DNA of 6,413 nucleotides, from NCBI GenBank assembly GCA_009918425.1, contig RGEC01000127.1:1-6413 (forward strand), written 5' to 3'. Made by a program: the position numbers and the translations under genes. Position 1 is the first letter of the stretch. Every line of letters begins with the position of its first letter. Source of the DNA: Bacteroidota bacterium. Its GTDB lineage: Bacteria > Bacteroidota > Bacteroidia > NS11-12g > UBA955. The notes beneath the pieces were generated by a model. The model had not been told where the DNA came from and did not search any database. It worked only from the letters and a program-made list of their open reading frames with translations. Positions 1-6,413 of the stretch are shown here, in pieces.

Positions 1-672
1 TTATTTCAATGATGGTTCTGCTTCTAGGCCTGTTATCATCTGGAATTGCTTCACCTTGGCATCTCTAAAAACCTGTATTACATTTTTTACAGCGTCGTAT
101 TTTGCATTGGATGCGGCTTTTACTGCAAACTGAATGTAATTGGATTTATCAAATTGAAGCTTTCGGTTTTTGGCTTCTTCCTCACGCATTTTGAAATCGG
201 CATGTGCCTCCGTTCTTGCGTAGTATGCCCACCAGTACAATTCACTCTTTTTGCCGGTAGTGTCATAGGGCACACCGGTCTGGCTCACCTTGGTTCTTTC
301 ATTGGCTTCCAGCTCCAGAAATTGCGGTATAGAAGTAATTTTCAATCCAATGGCTCCCGAACCTGCAAATTTCTTCACGGTGAGAGAATCTACCTTCATA
401 CCATACTGATTGCATACCTTCTCAAAAACCTTTGACTTTACAGCGGCGTTGGTAATATCTATGTAAGCCCTACCCTGATTGTCTACTGTAATCATAAATA
501 CCTGTTTGGGTATTTCGGTTTTTGTAGTACTGGTGGGGGGATCAACCACCACCGGCTCCGGTGTTCTGAAACTGGAAGTGAGCATGAAAAAGGTTACCAG
601 CAGAAACGCCAAATCCACCATGGGCGTCATGTCCAGTGTAGGATTTGAGCGGGGCATTTTCACCTTTGGCAT
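1..672 (-). CDS. ExbD/TolR-family biopolymer transport protein, long Bacteroidota-type form (complete, 223 aa)
   Basis: Proton-channel partner of ExbB; the family couples the proton gradient across the inner membrane to TonB-dependent outer-membrane transport or similar work. The N-terminus is short and cytoplasmic, followed by one membrane segment at about residues 16-35 within the family pattern LDMTPMVDLAF; Asp20 sits where the essential membrane aspartate of ExbD/TolR lies. A proline-rich linker (38-46) leads into a periplasmic domain. Residues 58-72 and 178-216 resemble the two halves of the usual ExbD periplasmic fold. Between them lie about 90 residues (roughly 85-176) absent from the approximately 140-residue enterobacterial ExbD, including a Trp/Tyr-rich patch near 146-151 and a charged stretch near 160-172. 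The start ATG (670-672) precedes the family N-terminus directly; the leader is A-rich. The gene follows the ExbB gene by 48 bases on the same strand, so they are probably one operon. The TAA stop is at bases 1-3. The family call is firm; the transported substrate is unknown. Confidence 0.93.
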   Translation of the reverse strand: MPKVKMPRSNPTLDMTPMVDLAFLLVTFFMLTSSFRTPEPVVVDPPTSTTKTEIPKQVFMITVDNQGRAYIDITNAAVKSKVFEKVCNQYGMKVDSLTVKKFAGSGAIGLKITSIPQFLELEANERTKVSQTGVPYDTTGKKSELYWWAYYARTEAHADFKMREEEAKNRKLQFDKSNYIQFAVKAASNAKYDAVKNVIQVFRDAKVKQFQMITGLEAEPSLK

Positions 673-720
673 GGTCCTGTTTTTATCTTTATACGATTAA
701 TAAATAAAAAGTAAACGGCA

Positions 721-1533
721 TTATGCATGATTGGCATTGAACTCGGAAACAATGCTGTATCCGGCTTCGTCCATGCTGTATGTCATGCTGTCTATGCGGT
801 TGGTGAAATAGTTATAGAAAATAATAGCCAGGGTTGATGCAATGATACCGAAAGCTGTATTTACAAGCGCTTCAGAGATACCTGTTGCCAGAGCTGCGGT
901 ATCAGGAGCACCGGTGTTGGCCAGAGCCGCAAACGCACGAATCATACCGAAAACAGTACCAATCAGACCGATCAGCGTTCCGATGGAAGCACAGGTAGAA
1001 ATAATTACCAGGTTGCGGGAGAGCATGGGGAGCTCCAGGCCGGTAGCCTCTTCCAGTTCTTTCTCAATAGCTGCTTTTTTCTCATCATTGCTGAGTTTGG
1101 CGTCTTTTGTAACAGTTTGATAACGAATAAGACCACTTCTAACCACATTGGCTAGAGAACCCTTCTGTTCGTCGCAGGCAGCGATGGCTTCATTAAACTG
1201 ATTTTTACCCAGCATCTGGCGAATACCGCGTATGAAAAAGGCGGCATTACCTTTACCTGATGCTGCTGTAAGGGTGATAAACCTTTCAACTACCACCAAA
1301 ATTACAGTGATGTTAACGGCAATCAGCAAAGGCACAATAAATCCACCACGGTGAATGATACCCAGAATATTCTTAGGGTGCCCTTTAATGATGTCGTTGT
1401 TTTCAAAGTTGGAAGCATTGCCCATTACAAACATGTAAATGAGGACGCCAACCAGAAGCGCAAAAACAATTGCGCCGCCTGCAAACCAGCCCATGAGGGC
1501 ATTGTTACCTGATGATTTTTCTGAATTATTCAT
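721..1533 (-). CDS. MotA/TolQ/ExbB-family proton channel subunit (270 aa)
   Basis: Inner-membrane motor subunit that pairs with ExbD. From the ATG at 1531-1533 the protein has an extra N-terminal membrane segment (about residues 15-37), then segments at about 64-86, 173-196 and 222-243. The last two carry the family signatures: GTVFGMIRAF at 192-201, and a T-x-GI-x-EAL-x-x-TA-x-GI pattern at 216-230 that matches the pore region of ExbB/TolQ. A charged cytoplasmic loop (about 90-170) sits between segments two and three, as usual. An in-frame ATG at 1566 would add 11 residues (MHLYQKNNNIR). I prefer 1533 because a candidate promoter -7 element (1564-1571) overlaps the upstream ATG. The added N-terminal segment before the three-helix core is common in Bacteroidota homologues as far as I recall. 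The family is certain; whether it serves TonB, Tol or another system is not visible. Confidence 0.93.
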   Translation of the reverse strand: MNNSEKSSGNNALMGWFAGGAIVFALLVGVLIYMFVMGNASNFENNDIIKGHPKNILGIIHRGGFIVPLLIAVNITVILVVVERFITLTAASGKGNAAFFIRGIRQMLGKNQFNEAIAACDEQKGSLANVVRSGLIRYQTVTKDAKLSNDEKKAAIEKELEEATGLELPMLSRNLVIISTCASIGTLIGLIGTVFGMIRAFAALANTGAPDTAALATGISEALVNTAFGIIASTLAIIFYNYFTNRIDSMTYSMDEAGYSIVSEFNANHA

Positions 1534-1563
1534 ACGGATATTGTTGTTTTTCTGATAAAGGTG

Positions 1564-1595
1564 CAATATTACTCACACCGGGCGTTAAATGCAAA
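1564..1595 (-). promoter_or_regulatory. Candidate Bacteroidota-type promoter for the exbB-exbD pair
   Basis: On the minus strand TTTG (1595-1592) is followed after 20 bases by TAATATTG (1571-1564). The known Bacteroidota primary sigma pattern is TTTG, about 19-21 bases, then TAnnTTTG; the -7 element here differs at one fixed base. Transcription would begin near 1557, leaving an A-rich leader of about 25 bases before the ATG at 1533. This is pattern matching by eye in AT-rich DNA, so confidence is moderate. Confidence 0.45.
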
Positions 1596-1653
1596 TAACC
1601 TTATTGTTAAGAATTTTGGGTTTACCTAAAACGTAAAAGCTGAAAATTCATTA

Positions 1654-1821
1654 TCAGATTTTTGCCATTTTTGATTTGGATGCTTTCTGCATTCTACATT
1701 TGTCACTACAATATTTAACATCTTCCCAGCAATCGGCCCATTTCTTCCGCCAGTCAAACGGCCGCTGACATACTGCACAGATTTTTGGCGCTGTTTTCTG
1801 TTTAAAATTTGGTTTTGCCAC
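1654..1821 (-). CDS. DUF2256 family small cysteine-rich protein, GTG start (55 aa)
   Basis: The conceptual protein has a basic N-terminus, then CAVCQRPFDWRKKW at residues 15-28, a short Trp-rich stretch WADCWEDV, and VKYCSDKCR at 35-43, followed by a Lys/Ser-rich tail. The C-x2-C ... C-x3-C pairs (Cys15/18 and Cys38/42) suggest one bound zinc ion. The combination CxVCxRPFxWRKKW ... V-K-YCSxxCR is the signature of DUF2256, whose proteins are normally about 40-60 residues, so this is full length. The GTG start (1819-1821) begins on the last base of a tandem stop (TAA-TAG) of the upstream large gene, two bases after its TAA. No ATG lies between that stop and the cysteine motif, and an in-frame stop lies upstream at 1855-1857. 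Translation is therefore probably coupled to the large gene. The protein ends in TGA-TAA-TGA. Function is unknown; from memory DUF2256 genes often neighbour photolyase/cryptochrome genes, which are not in this window. Confidence 0.9.
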   Translation of the reverse strand: MAKPNFKQKTAPKICAVCQRPFDWRKKWADCWEDVKYCSDKCRMQKASKSKMAKI

Positions 1822-1823
1822 TA

Positions 1824-4800
1824 TTAGTGCAACACTGTGACCGTGCCTTTTGTTTTATAAGACTTGTTATCCCAGCCATCAAAAATAACATACCAGGCAT
1901 AGACACCATCAGGAGCCGTTTTTCCGTTTATTTTTCCATCCCACTGTTGCTTTTTATCGCTACTCTCCCAGATTTTTCCTCCCCAGCGGTCATACACACG
2001 CATGTGGTAATTTTTCACAAAAACCGGAACAGTGCCCCATACATCATTGATGCGGTCTTCATTTTCAGTAAAAGCGTTGGGAACCCATAATTCCGGCGGT
2101 TGATACAGGTAAATCCAGTTGCTCTGGCTGGTATAAGGTTTTTTATTCGCTGAAGCAGCAAATTCATGGGCAGTAACCCGATACCAGTATCCACCCCAGT
2201 CATAATCAAGGTTTGCGTCTCGGGCCTGTCTGTTTTTTACATTTGATGCAATCTCACTCCAGGGATTGGCTGCATACTGCCTTTCTACGGTCCAATAGTC
2301 GACAGCACCGGTCCATGACAGGTAATCCTGCCAGCTTAAATCAAAATAGTACAGTGGCCTGCCCGTGGCTGTGCCGGTAAGCACAATATTGCATGCCTCA
2401 CCGCCCGGCTTACTCACATGACCGCATTTATCTACCACCACTACCGTGTAGCAGTAAGATTCATTGTCAACATTGAAGGAAGAATCATTGGTAAATGTAT
2501 CCGTTGTTATTACAAACGGGGTTTTTCCCTTGCTGCCGCCTCTTGGATATCGATAAATTTCATATTCCTTGAAATCCGGCTCCTTGCTTGGCTCCCATTC
2601 AGATCTGACTGTTTTGTCAAAATCAACCGTTGCAAATTTCATTGGGGTTGATGCTATGGGAGAATTGAGTTCCGAAACCGTGCAATAAGGCAAAGCGCTT
2701 TGAACCAGCTCATTACATATATTATACCCTTTCAAGCGGTAGCAGTAATTGTTGTTTGAAGGATCTACAGTTGTTAGGTCTGTATATTCACCCACATTGT
2801 AATTACGAATGGTATCAATAATGATCACCGAATTATCCGGATTGGTTCTTTCCAATAAAAAATACTTAAAGAACGCAGCAGGCTGAACAGTGGCTTTCCA
2901 TGAAACTTTGATTCTGCCGGTTGACCTATCCAGGCTCACACAAATAGCATCCGGCGGTATTACTTTGGGCGGCGGTGTAACCAAAATTTTTATAGTAGCC
3001 CAGGTGGTATCGGCTTTGGGGCAACCTCTATCAAACACCATAATGCGATACACCACAGTATCGGCAGAAAAACTGTTGCATCCCGTATTCCAAGCAACTG
3101 AAATTCCGGCACTGCCTATACCGGCAATTACCGTAATTTTAGCTGTGTCGCTACCGCTCATTCCGCCATTTTTTATTCTGAAAGCCCTGAGCATTAGGGT
3201 ATCATATGGATCGGGATCTGTGGCTTTAAGGCTGAATTTAATAGGCTGTGTAGCTATTACCTGAAGAAAGGTGTCCTTCATAAATGGTTTTTTATTCAGG
3301 TTTTCAAAGTCTATTTTAAAAATGGCATTGTTACAATTATTGCTGTTCATACTGCGGCTGTAGGCCCCGGGTGTAGTAGGGAAAAGACCATTTCTTCCGC
3401 ACCCGGCACAAACCGACTGGTAGATGATTCCTTTTTTATCAAACCGACTGGTACCTCCATCCACATGTTCTTCAGCATCCTTGCCTGCAGCAGACATACC
3501 ACCGAAATAAGTGGCATAGGCCAAGCCATTCATATTCTTACTGAAAACAGCCACATAGAAATCACTGCCGTCGGTTACTTTCTGTGCAGCATCTGCTGAA
3601 ATGGGCAGATTTCGCGTATTGCCTGTATTTCTATGTGTTTTGGGTGAACCTGTCTGGTTATCTGTGAGATAATCGTTTGTGGAGCCGCCCCAGCCTGATA
3701 CAAAAATTCGCTCGCATCGATCTACCAAAAAGGCCGACGGACTGATATTGGGCTGGTTGCTGTTGGCACCAAAGGTTGTACTCAGTGTCAAATTATTAAG
3801 TCCGGTATCATACCGCACAATGAATTGTCCCTTAGCCGGCTGGTTGTAAATGGCATTGATTATGGGAAAAACACCCTCTGTTTGCCCAAAGAAATAAGGA
3901 TTTCCGGAATTATCCGTCTGGGCAAAATAGGCCTGTTCATAGAGTGCTGTGCCCACATGGGTTGCTGCAAGTGCTTTTCCGTTATTTTTATCAAACCGGA
4001 ATGCAATACCATCAGCAATCCCCCCCTGATAATTCTTTTTGAAAATACCGGGGAATTTTGAAGGTAAATCCTGGCTGCTACTACCTCCTGAGGCATACAG
4101 ATCACCATGTTTGCCAAGGGCTACTCCATAAAAAGCATCATATCCACTGCTACCGGCCAGTTGCGACCATTTCAGCTGGGTCAAGGTATTATTCATGGCA
4201 AACATAACAGCATCTTCATTGCCACCATACCAGGCACTGTTTGACGATCTTGGAAAATCAATGCTGTAGGTAAATCCGGCAATAAACACCTGGGTGTCAT
4301 CGGTAATAATTTCTCCCCTGAATTCATCTGCGTAGTTGTATAAAAGCGGATAATCATCAATGGGATCTGCAGCGCGGTTTGCACCTACGGCATCCATACC
4401 GGTTCCGCCTAGAAATGTGGATGCCAGCAACTTACTGCCATCGCTGCTGATTTTGGATACAAAAAAATCATAATCTCCGCGTTGAGCAGATTGATATGCC
4501 CCGGCTGTAACCGGGAATGTGCGGCTTTTGGTACTACCCATCACATACAGGTTGCCAAATTTATCTACAACCATACTATGCGGTTGCTCATTATTTTCTC
4601 CACCCAGATAGGTACAATACAACAATGTACTGCCATTCGACGAGAATTTAAGTATAGCGGCATCGCGGGCACCGCCATATCCCAGACTTTCACTTAAACC
4701 TCCTCCAAATCTGGTTTGATATGCTCCGGGCGTTGTTGGCAAACCGGCATTAAAGACCGTACCACCTGCATAGGCATTTCCCAAATCATCATAGGTTCCT

Positions 4801-5570
4801 GAACAGCCAAAATTATCGGCGCGGGAGCCACTGAAAGTGCTGAATACCAGCACTGGATCTAGTATTGTTTTTGTTTTTCGTCTACTTACATTCCTGGTTT
4901 CAACTTCCACACCTATGTACCCTGCCTCAGTAAGATATTGCGCCTGTAAATCGGTTTCTCCGTCTTTGTTTACAGAAAATACCCTCGGGAGCTGTTCAGC
5001 AAAAACACCCAAAGTTGTCTGTATTTCCAGGTTATCAGATTGAACCTTTACGCCATTTGCACCCTCATATTTCCAGCGCACCTGATTAATTTTATCGGGA
5101 TTGCTGCAAATGACATTGTATTTAACCCGCCCTTGAAACTCCAAAATTTCAAGATCGACACCCGGATACAGATCTTTTACGAAAACTGCGGCATAGGCAC
5201 GGGCGGGTGTGGACTGTTTTTTTGCACTCCCATAAAAGTAATTGTACTTTTCAGTGAACGCTTGTCCTTTTCCTGTAGATTTCCGAAAACTACCGTCCTT
5301 GAATTTTAGCAACAATATGTGGCCATTCACCACAAATTCATCCGTATTTCTTGCATGCATCTTTTCAGATGCTGAAGGATCCCAGCTATTTATCCAAATT
5401 CCGGAATCTGAAACCCATAAATCAGCGCTGCTAAGCGATGCCTTAAAGTGATAGGCTGCAGGCCATTGCCCTGTGTTTTCAACAAACTTAAGCTGACCTT
5501 TCAGGGGTGTGAAAGTCAGTACGCTGGCACAGACGCACAAACATGCAAATATTTTTCTGCCAAACCCCAT
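1824..5570 (-). CDS. T9SS-exported surface protein: DUF7948-like domain, seven-bladed SBBP propeller, FnIII-like domains, type B sorting domain (1248 aa)
   Basis: Predicted secreted or cell-surface protein. From the ATG at 5568-5570: Sec signal peptide 1-26 (basic MGFGRK, hydrophobic core, likely cut after KGQ); a DUF7948-like domain (about 27-235) opening with FVENTGQWP; a beta-propeller (about 240-755) of SBBP type; an Ig/cadherin-like domain (about 758-866, with KATDPDPYD); three fibronectin III-like domains (about 872-965, 969-1063, 1070-1157); and a C-terminal gliding-motility sorting domain (1159-1248) with VPNAFTEN, VYDRWGGKIWES and APDGVYAWYV. Such sorting domains direct cargo through the type IX secretion system across the outer membrane. 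Propeller proteins of this kind are usually adhesive or binding modules; no catalytic motif was seen, so no enzyme activity is proposed. A GTG at 5609 would add 13 residues, but they would precede the signal peptide and overlap a candidate promoter, so the ATG is preferred. DUF2256 follows at once; fmt diverges upstream. Architecture is firm, ligand unknown. Confidence 0.93.
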   Translation of the reverse strand: MGFGRKIFACLCVCASVLTFTPLKGQLKFVENTGQWPAAYHFKASLSSADLWVSDSGIWINSWDPSASEKMHARNTDEFVVNGHILLLKFKDGSFRKSTGKGQAFTEKYNYFYGSAKKQSTPARAYAAVFVKDLYPGVDLEILEFQGRVKYNVICSNPDKINQVRWKYEGANGVKVQSDNLEIQTTLGVFAEQLPRVFSVNKDGETDLQAQYLTEAGYIGVEVETRNVSRRKTKTILDPVLVFSTFSGSRADNFGCSGTYDDLGNAYAGGTVFNAGLPTTPGAYQTRFGGGLSESLGYGGARDAAILKFSSNGSTLLYCTYLGGENNEQPHSMVVDKFGNLYVMGSTKSRTFPVTAGAYQSAQRGDYDFFVSKISSDGSKLLASTFLGGTGMDAVGANRAADPIDDYPLLYNYADEFRGEIITDDTQVFIAGFTYSIDFPRSSNSAWYGGNEDAVMFAMNNTLTQLKWSQLAGSSGYDAFYGVALGKHGDLYASGGSSSQDLPSKFPGIFKKNYQGGIADGIAFRFDKNNGKALAATHVGTALYEQAYFAQTDNSGNPYFFGQTEGVFPIINAIYNQPAKGQFIVRYDTGLNNLTLSTTFGANSNQPNISPSAFLVDRCERIFVSGWGGSTNDYLTDNQTGSPKTHRNTGNTRNLPISADAAQKVTDGSDFYVAVFSKNMNGLAYATYFGGMSAAGKDAEEHVDGGTSRFDKKGIIYQSVCAGCGRNGLFPTTPGAYSRSMNSNNCNNAIFKIDFENLNKKPFMKDTFLQVIATQPIKFSLKATDPDPYDTLMLRAFRIKNGGMSGSDTAKITVIAGIGSAGISVAWNTGCNSFSADTVVYRIMVFDRGCPKADTTWATIKILVTPPPKVIPPDAICVSLDRSTGRIKVSWKATVQPAAFFKYFLLERTNPDNSVIIIDTIRNYNVGEYTDLTTVDPSNNNYCYRLKGYNICNELVQSALPYCTVSELNSPIASTPMKFATVDFDKTVRSEWEPSKEPDFKEYEIYRYPRGGSKGKTPFVITTDTFTNDSSFNVDNESYCYTVVVVDKCGHVSKPGGEACNIVLTGTATGRPLYYFDLSWQDYLSWTGAVDYWTVERQYAANPWSEIASNVKNRQARDANLDYDWGGYWYRVTAHEFAASANKKPYTSQSNWIYLYQPPELWVPNAFTENEDRINDVWGTVPVFVKNYHMRVYDRWGGKIWESSDKKQQWDGKINGKTAPDGVYAWYVIFDGWDNKSYKTKGTVTVLH
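1827..2096 (-). other. Type B (CHU_C / gliding-motility) T9SS C-terminal sorting domain
   Basis: This segment encodes residues 1159-1248 of the large protein. It shows the usual order of the family: LWVPNAFTEN with E/D-rich turn (N-D-x-W), an aromatic-hydrophobic strand, VYDRWGGKIWES, QQWDGKINGK, APDGVYAWYVIF, then a terminal strand (KGTVTVLH) ending at the stop. Type B domains of about 90 residues are recognised by the T9SS. Its presence implies that the genome encodes a type IX secretion machine, none of which is in this window. Confidence 0.9.
3306..4853 (-). repeat. Seven degenerate SBBP-type protein repeats forming a predicted beta-propeller
   Basis: Residues about 240-755 contain seven diverged copies of a strand motif of the form a-T-a-a-G-G, at about residues 243 (FSTFSG), 318 (CTYLGG), 384 (STFLGG), 467 (WSQLAG), 536 (ATHVG), 597 (STTFG) and 686 (ATYFGG). 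Each is followed by a D-x-x-GN-x-Y-like strand and often by FP-T-x-GAYQ, seen at 279-284, 352-359 and 732-737. Spacing runs from about 60 to 90 residues. The repeats are visible at protein level only; the DNA copies are too diverged to recombine readily. Confidence 0.8.
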
Positions 5571-5608
5571 GTGTTTGTTACAAATTTCGGACTTTTGCAG
5601 CAGCGTCA

Positions 5609-5616
5609 CAAATATA
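5609..5616 (-). promoter_or_regulatory. Candidate -7 element (TATATTTG) for the large T9SS cargo gene
   Basis: The minus strand reads TATATTTG, an exact match to the Bacteroidota -7 pattern TAnnTTTG. No TTTG was found 19-21 bases upstream, so only half of the promoter is supported. It lies about 38 bases before the ATG at 5570, and its final G is the first base of the alternative GTG start. If used, transcription would begin downstream of that GTG, which supports the ATG. It lies inside the 60-base gap between the divergent starts, ending 14 bases before the fmt ATG. Confidence 0.4.
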
Positions 5617-5630
5617 GAGACGTAAATATC

Positions 5631-6413
5631 ATGCGTATCGTTTTCTTCGGCACCCCGGGATTTGCTGCTTTTTCATTGCGCAAGCTTGTTGAAAACGGCA
5701 AGAACATTGTTGCCGTTGTTACTGCACCCGACAAGCCTGCAGGACGTGGCATGCATCTGCAACAAAGTGATGTAAAGAAAGCAGCCCTGGAACTTGGTAT
5801 TCCTGTTTTGCAGCCTGAAAAGCTTAAATCTGAAGAATTTGTGACCCAAATGCAACAGTTGGATGCCGATCTAGGAATTGTGATTGCTTTCAGAATGTTG
5901 CCTGAAATCATCTGGAGTATGCCCAAACTTGGCACATTCAACCTTCATGCATCGCTGCTGCCCCAATACAGGGGTGCAGCACCTATAAACCATGCCATTA
6001 TCCAGGGAGAAACGAAAACAGGGGTAACCACTTTTTTTCTTAAGCATGAGATTGACACTGGTGATATTGTTTTGCAGGAATCGGTTGATATTGATGCCGA
6101 AGACAATGCCGGTTCAATGCATGACAAGCTTATGCAAATAGGGGCAGAATTGGTACTCAATACTGTTTTAATGGTTGAATCCGGTAAAATCACAAGCAGT
6201 CCGCAAATGCTGAGTGGAAAAGAAAAAGCGGCCCCTAAGATATTTAGAGATTTCTGTAGGTTATCTACAGAGGAAACTGTACTGCAAAACCACAATAAAA
6301 TAAGAGGACTTAGTCCTTATCCTGCCGCCTGGATCGAAACATCGGATGGACCAATAAAGGTTTTCAAAGCCAGGCCTTTTGACGATGCAAACGCATCATC
6401 CCATGATAACCTT
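5631..6413 (+). CDS. fmt: Methionyl-tRNA formyltransferase, 3' end cut by window edge (261 codons visible)
   Basis: Transfers a formyl group from 10-formyltetrahydrofolate to the amino group of Met-tRNA(fMet) in the cytoplasm, preparing the initiator tRNA. The N-terminus MRIVFFGTPGFAA is the family start. The tRNA-contacting loop PDKPAGRG lies at 33-40. The folate and catalytic region reads FNLHASLLPQYRGAAP at 103-118, with Asn104 and His106 at the positions of the catalytic pair in the E. coli enzyme (Asn106, His108), followed by IDTGD at 141-145, whose Asp142 matches the catalytic aspartate 144. The C-terminal tRNA-binding domain starts near 205 and includes IRGLSPYPAAW (224-234). Family members are usually about 305-320 residues, so about 50 residues are missing past the edge; no frameshift or stop is seen. 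ATG 5631 is preferred because upstream in-frame codons hold only a distant TTG and do not extend the conserved N-terminus. The usual partner def is not adjacent on the visible side. Confidence 0.96.
   Translation, partial: MRIVFFGTPGFAAFSLRKLVENGKNIVAVVTAPDKPAGRGMHLQQSDVKKAALELGIPVLQPEKLKSEEFVTQMQQLDADLGIVIAFRMLPEIIWSMPKLGTFNLHASLLPQYRGAAPINHAIIQGETKTGVTTFFLKHEIDTGDIVLQESVDIDAEDNAGSMHDKLMQIGAELVLNTVLMVESGKITSSPQMLSGKEKAAPKIFRDFCRLSTEETVLQNHNKIRGLSPYPAAWIETSDGPIKVFKARPFDDANASSHDNL

Noticed and set aside
46..435. Plus-strand open frame of 129 codons opposite the ExbD gene
   Set aside because: The minus-strand frame encodes a clear ExbD protein; the opposite frame has no family resemblance and no promoter-like upstream site.
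1..1533. The ExbB/ExbD-like pair as the T9SS motor GldL/GldM
   Set aside because: GldM is about 500 residues with four periplasmic domains and GldL has only two membrane segments. The proteins here carry the ExbB pore signatures and the ExbD LDMTPMVDL start and length, so they are not the T9SS motor.
1615..1653. Weak hairpin (TTTAC / GTAAA) after the DUF2256 stop as a terminator
   Set aside because: The five-pair AT-rich stem is too weak and is not followed by a clear T run on the minus strand.
5590..5597. GACTTTTG as the -7 element of fmt
   Set aside because: The first base does not fit TAnnTTTG and no TTTG lies about 19-21 bases upstream; the nearest TTTG (5574-5577) is too close.
5571..5609. 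GTG start at 5609 for the large surface protein
   Set aside because: The 13 added residues (TLLQKSEICNKH region) precede a well-formed signal peptide beginning at the ATG, and the GTG overlaps a candidate -7 element.
5606..6295. Long open frames on the minus strand opposite fmt (for example 5945-6295 and 5606-5941)
   Set aside because: They are antisense to a complete, strongly conserved enzyme frame, have no recognisable domain, and have Cys/Ser/Ile-rich composition typical of antisense shadows.

Overview
The window reads as chromosomal DNA from a member of the Bacteroidota. The evidence is a very large secreted protein that ends in a gliding-motility-type (CHU_C, type B) sorting domain of the type IX secretion system, a Bacteroidota-style long ExbD, A-rich translation leaders without clear Shine-Dalgarno sequences, and two upstream sites that resemble the Bacteroidota sigma factor pattern TTTG / TAnnTTTG. 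The standard genetic code fits every gene. A genus cannot be named from this sequence alone.

Layout. Four genes lie on the minus strand and one on the plus strand. Reading the minus strand from right to left: a 1248-residue exported propeller/fibronectin protein (1824-5570); a 55-residue zinc-ribbon-like DUF2256 protein (1654-1821), which has a GTG start two bases after the large gene's stop; an ExbB/TolQ/MotA-family proton-channel subunit (721-1533); and an ExbD/TolR-family partner (1-672), 48 bases further on. The ExbD stop codon is exactly at the left edge, so any further genes of that operon (a second ExbD or a TonB would be usual) are outside the window. On the plus strand, fmt (methionyl-tRNA formyltransferase) starts at 5631, diverges from the large gene and runs off the right edge after 261 codons.

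How the genes work together. ExbB and ExbD form an inner-membrane motor that uses the proton gradient, normally to drive TonB-dependent outer-membrane transport. The large protein is a predicted cell-surface or secreted product: Sec signal peptide, an N-terminal DUF7948-like domain, a seven-bladed SBBP-type beta-propeller, an Ig/cadherin-like domain, about three fibronectin III-like domains, and the T9SS sorting domain. Fmt is a housekeeping enzyme of translation initiation. DUF2256 is a small conserved protein of unknown function. The genes are unlikely to form one pathway; only ExbB-ExbD is a functional pair by established knowledge.

No RNA gene, mobile element, CRISPR array or convincing terminator was seen. 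No stretch longer than 300 bases is without a gene: the longest gap is 120 bases (1534-1653), which holds a candidate exbB promoter. I did not find a previously undescribed multi-gene system. The most interesting items are the small GTG-start DUF2256 gene coupled to the large surface-protein gene, and the surface protein itself.
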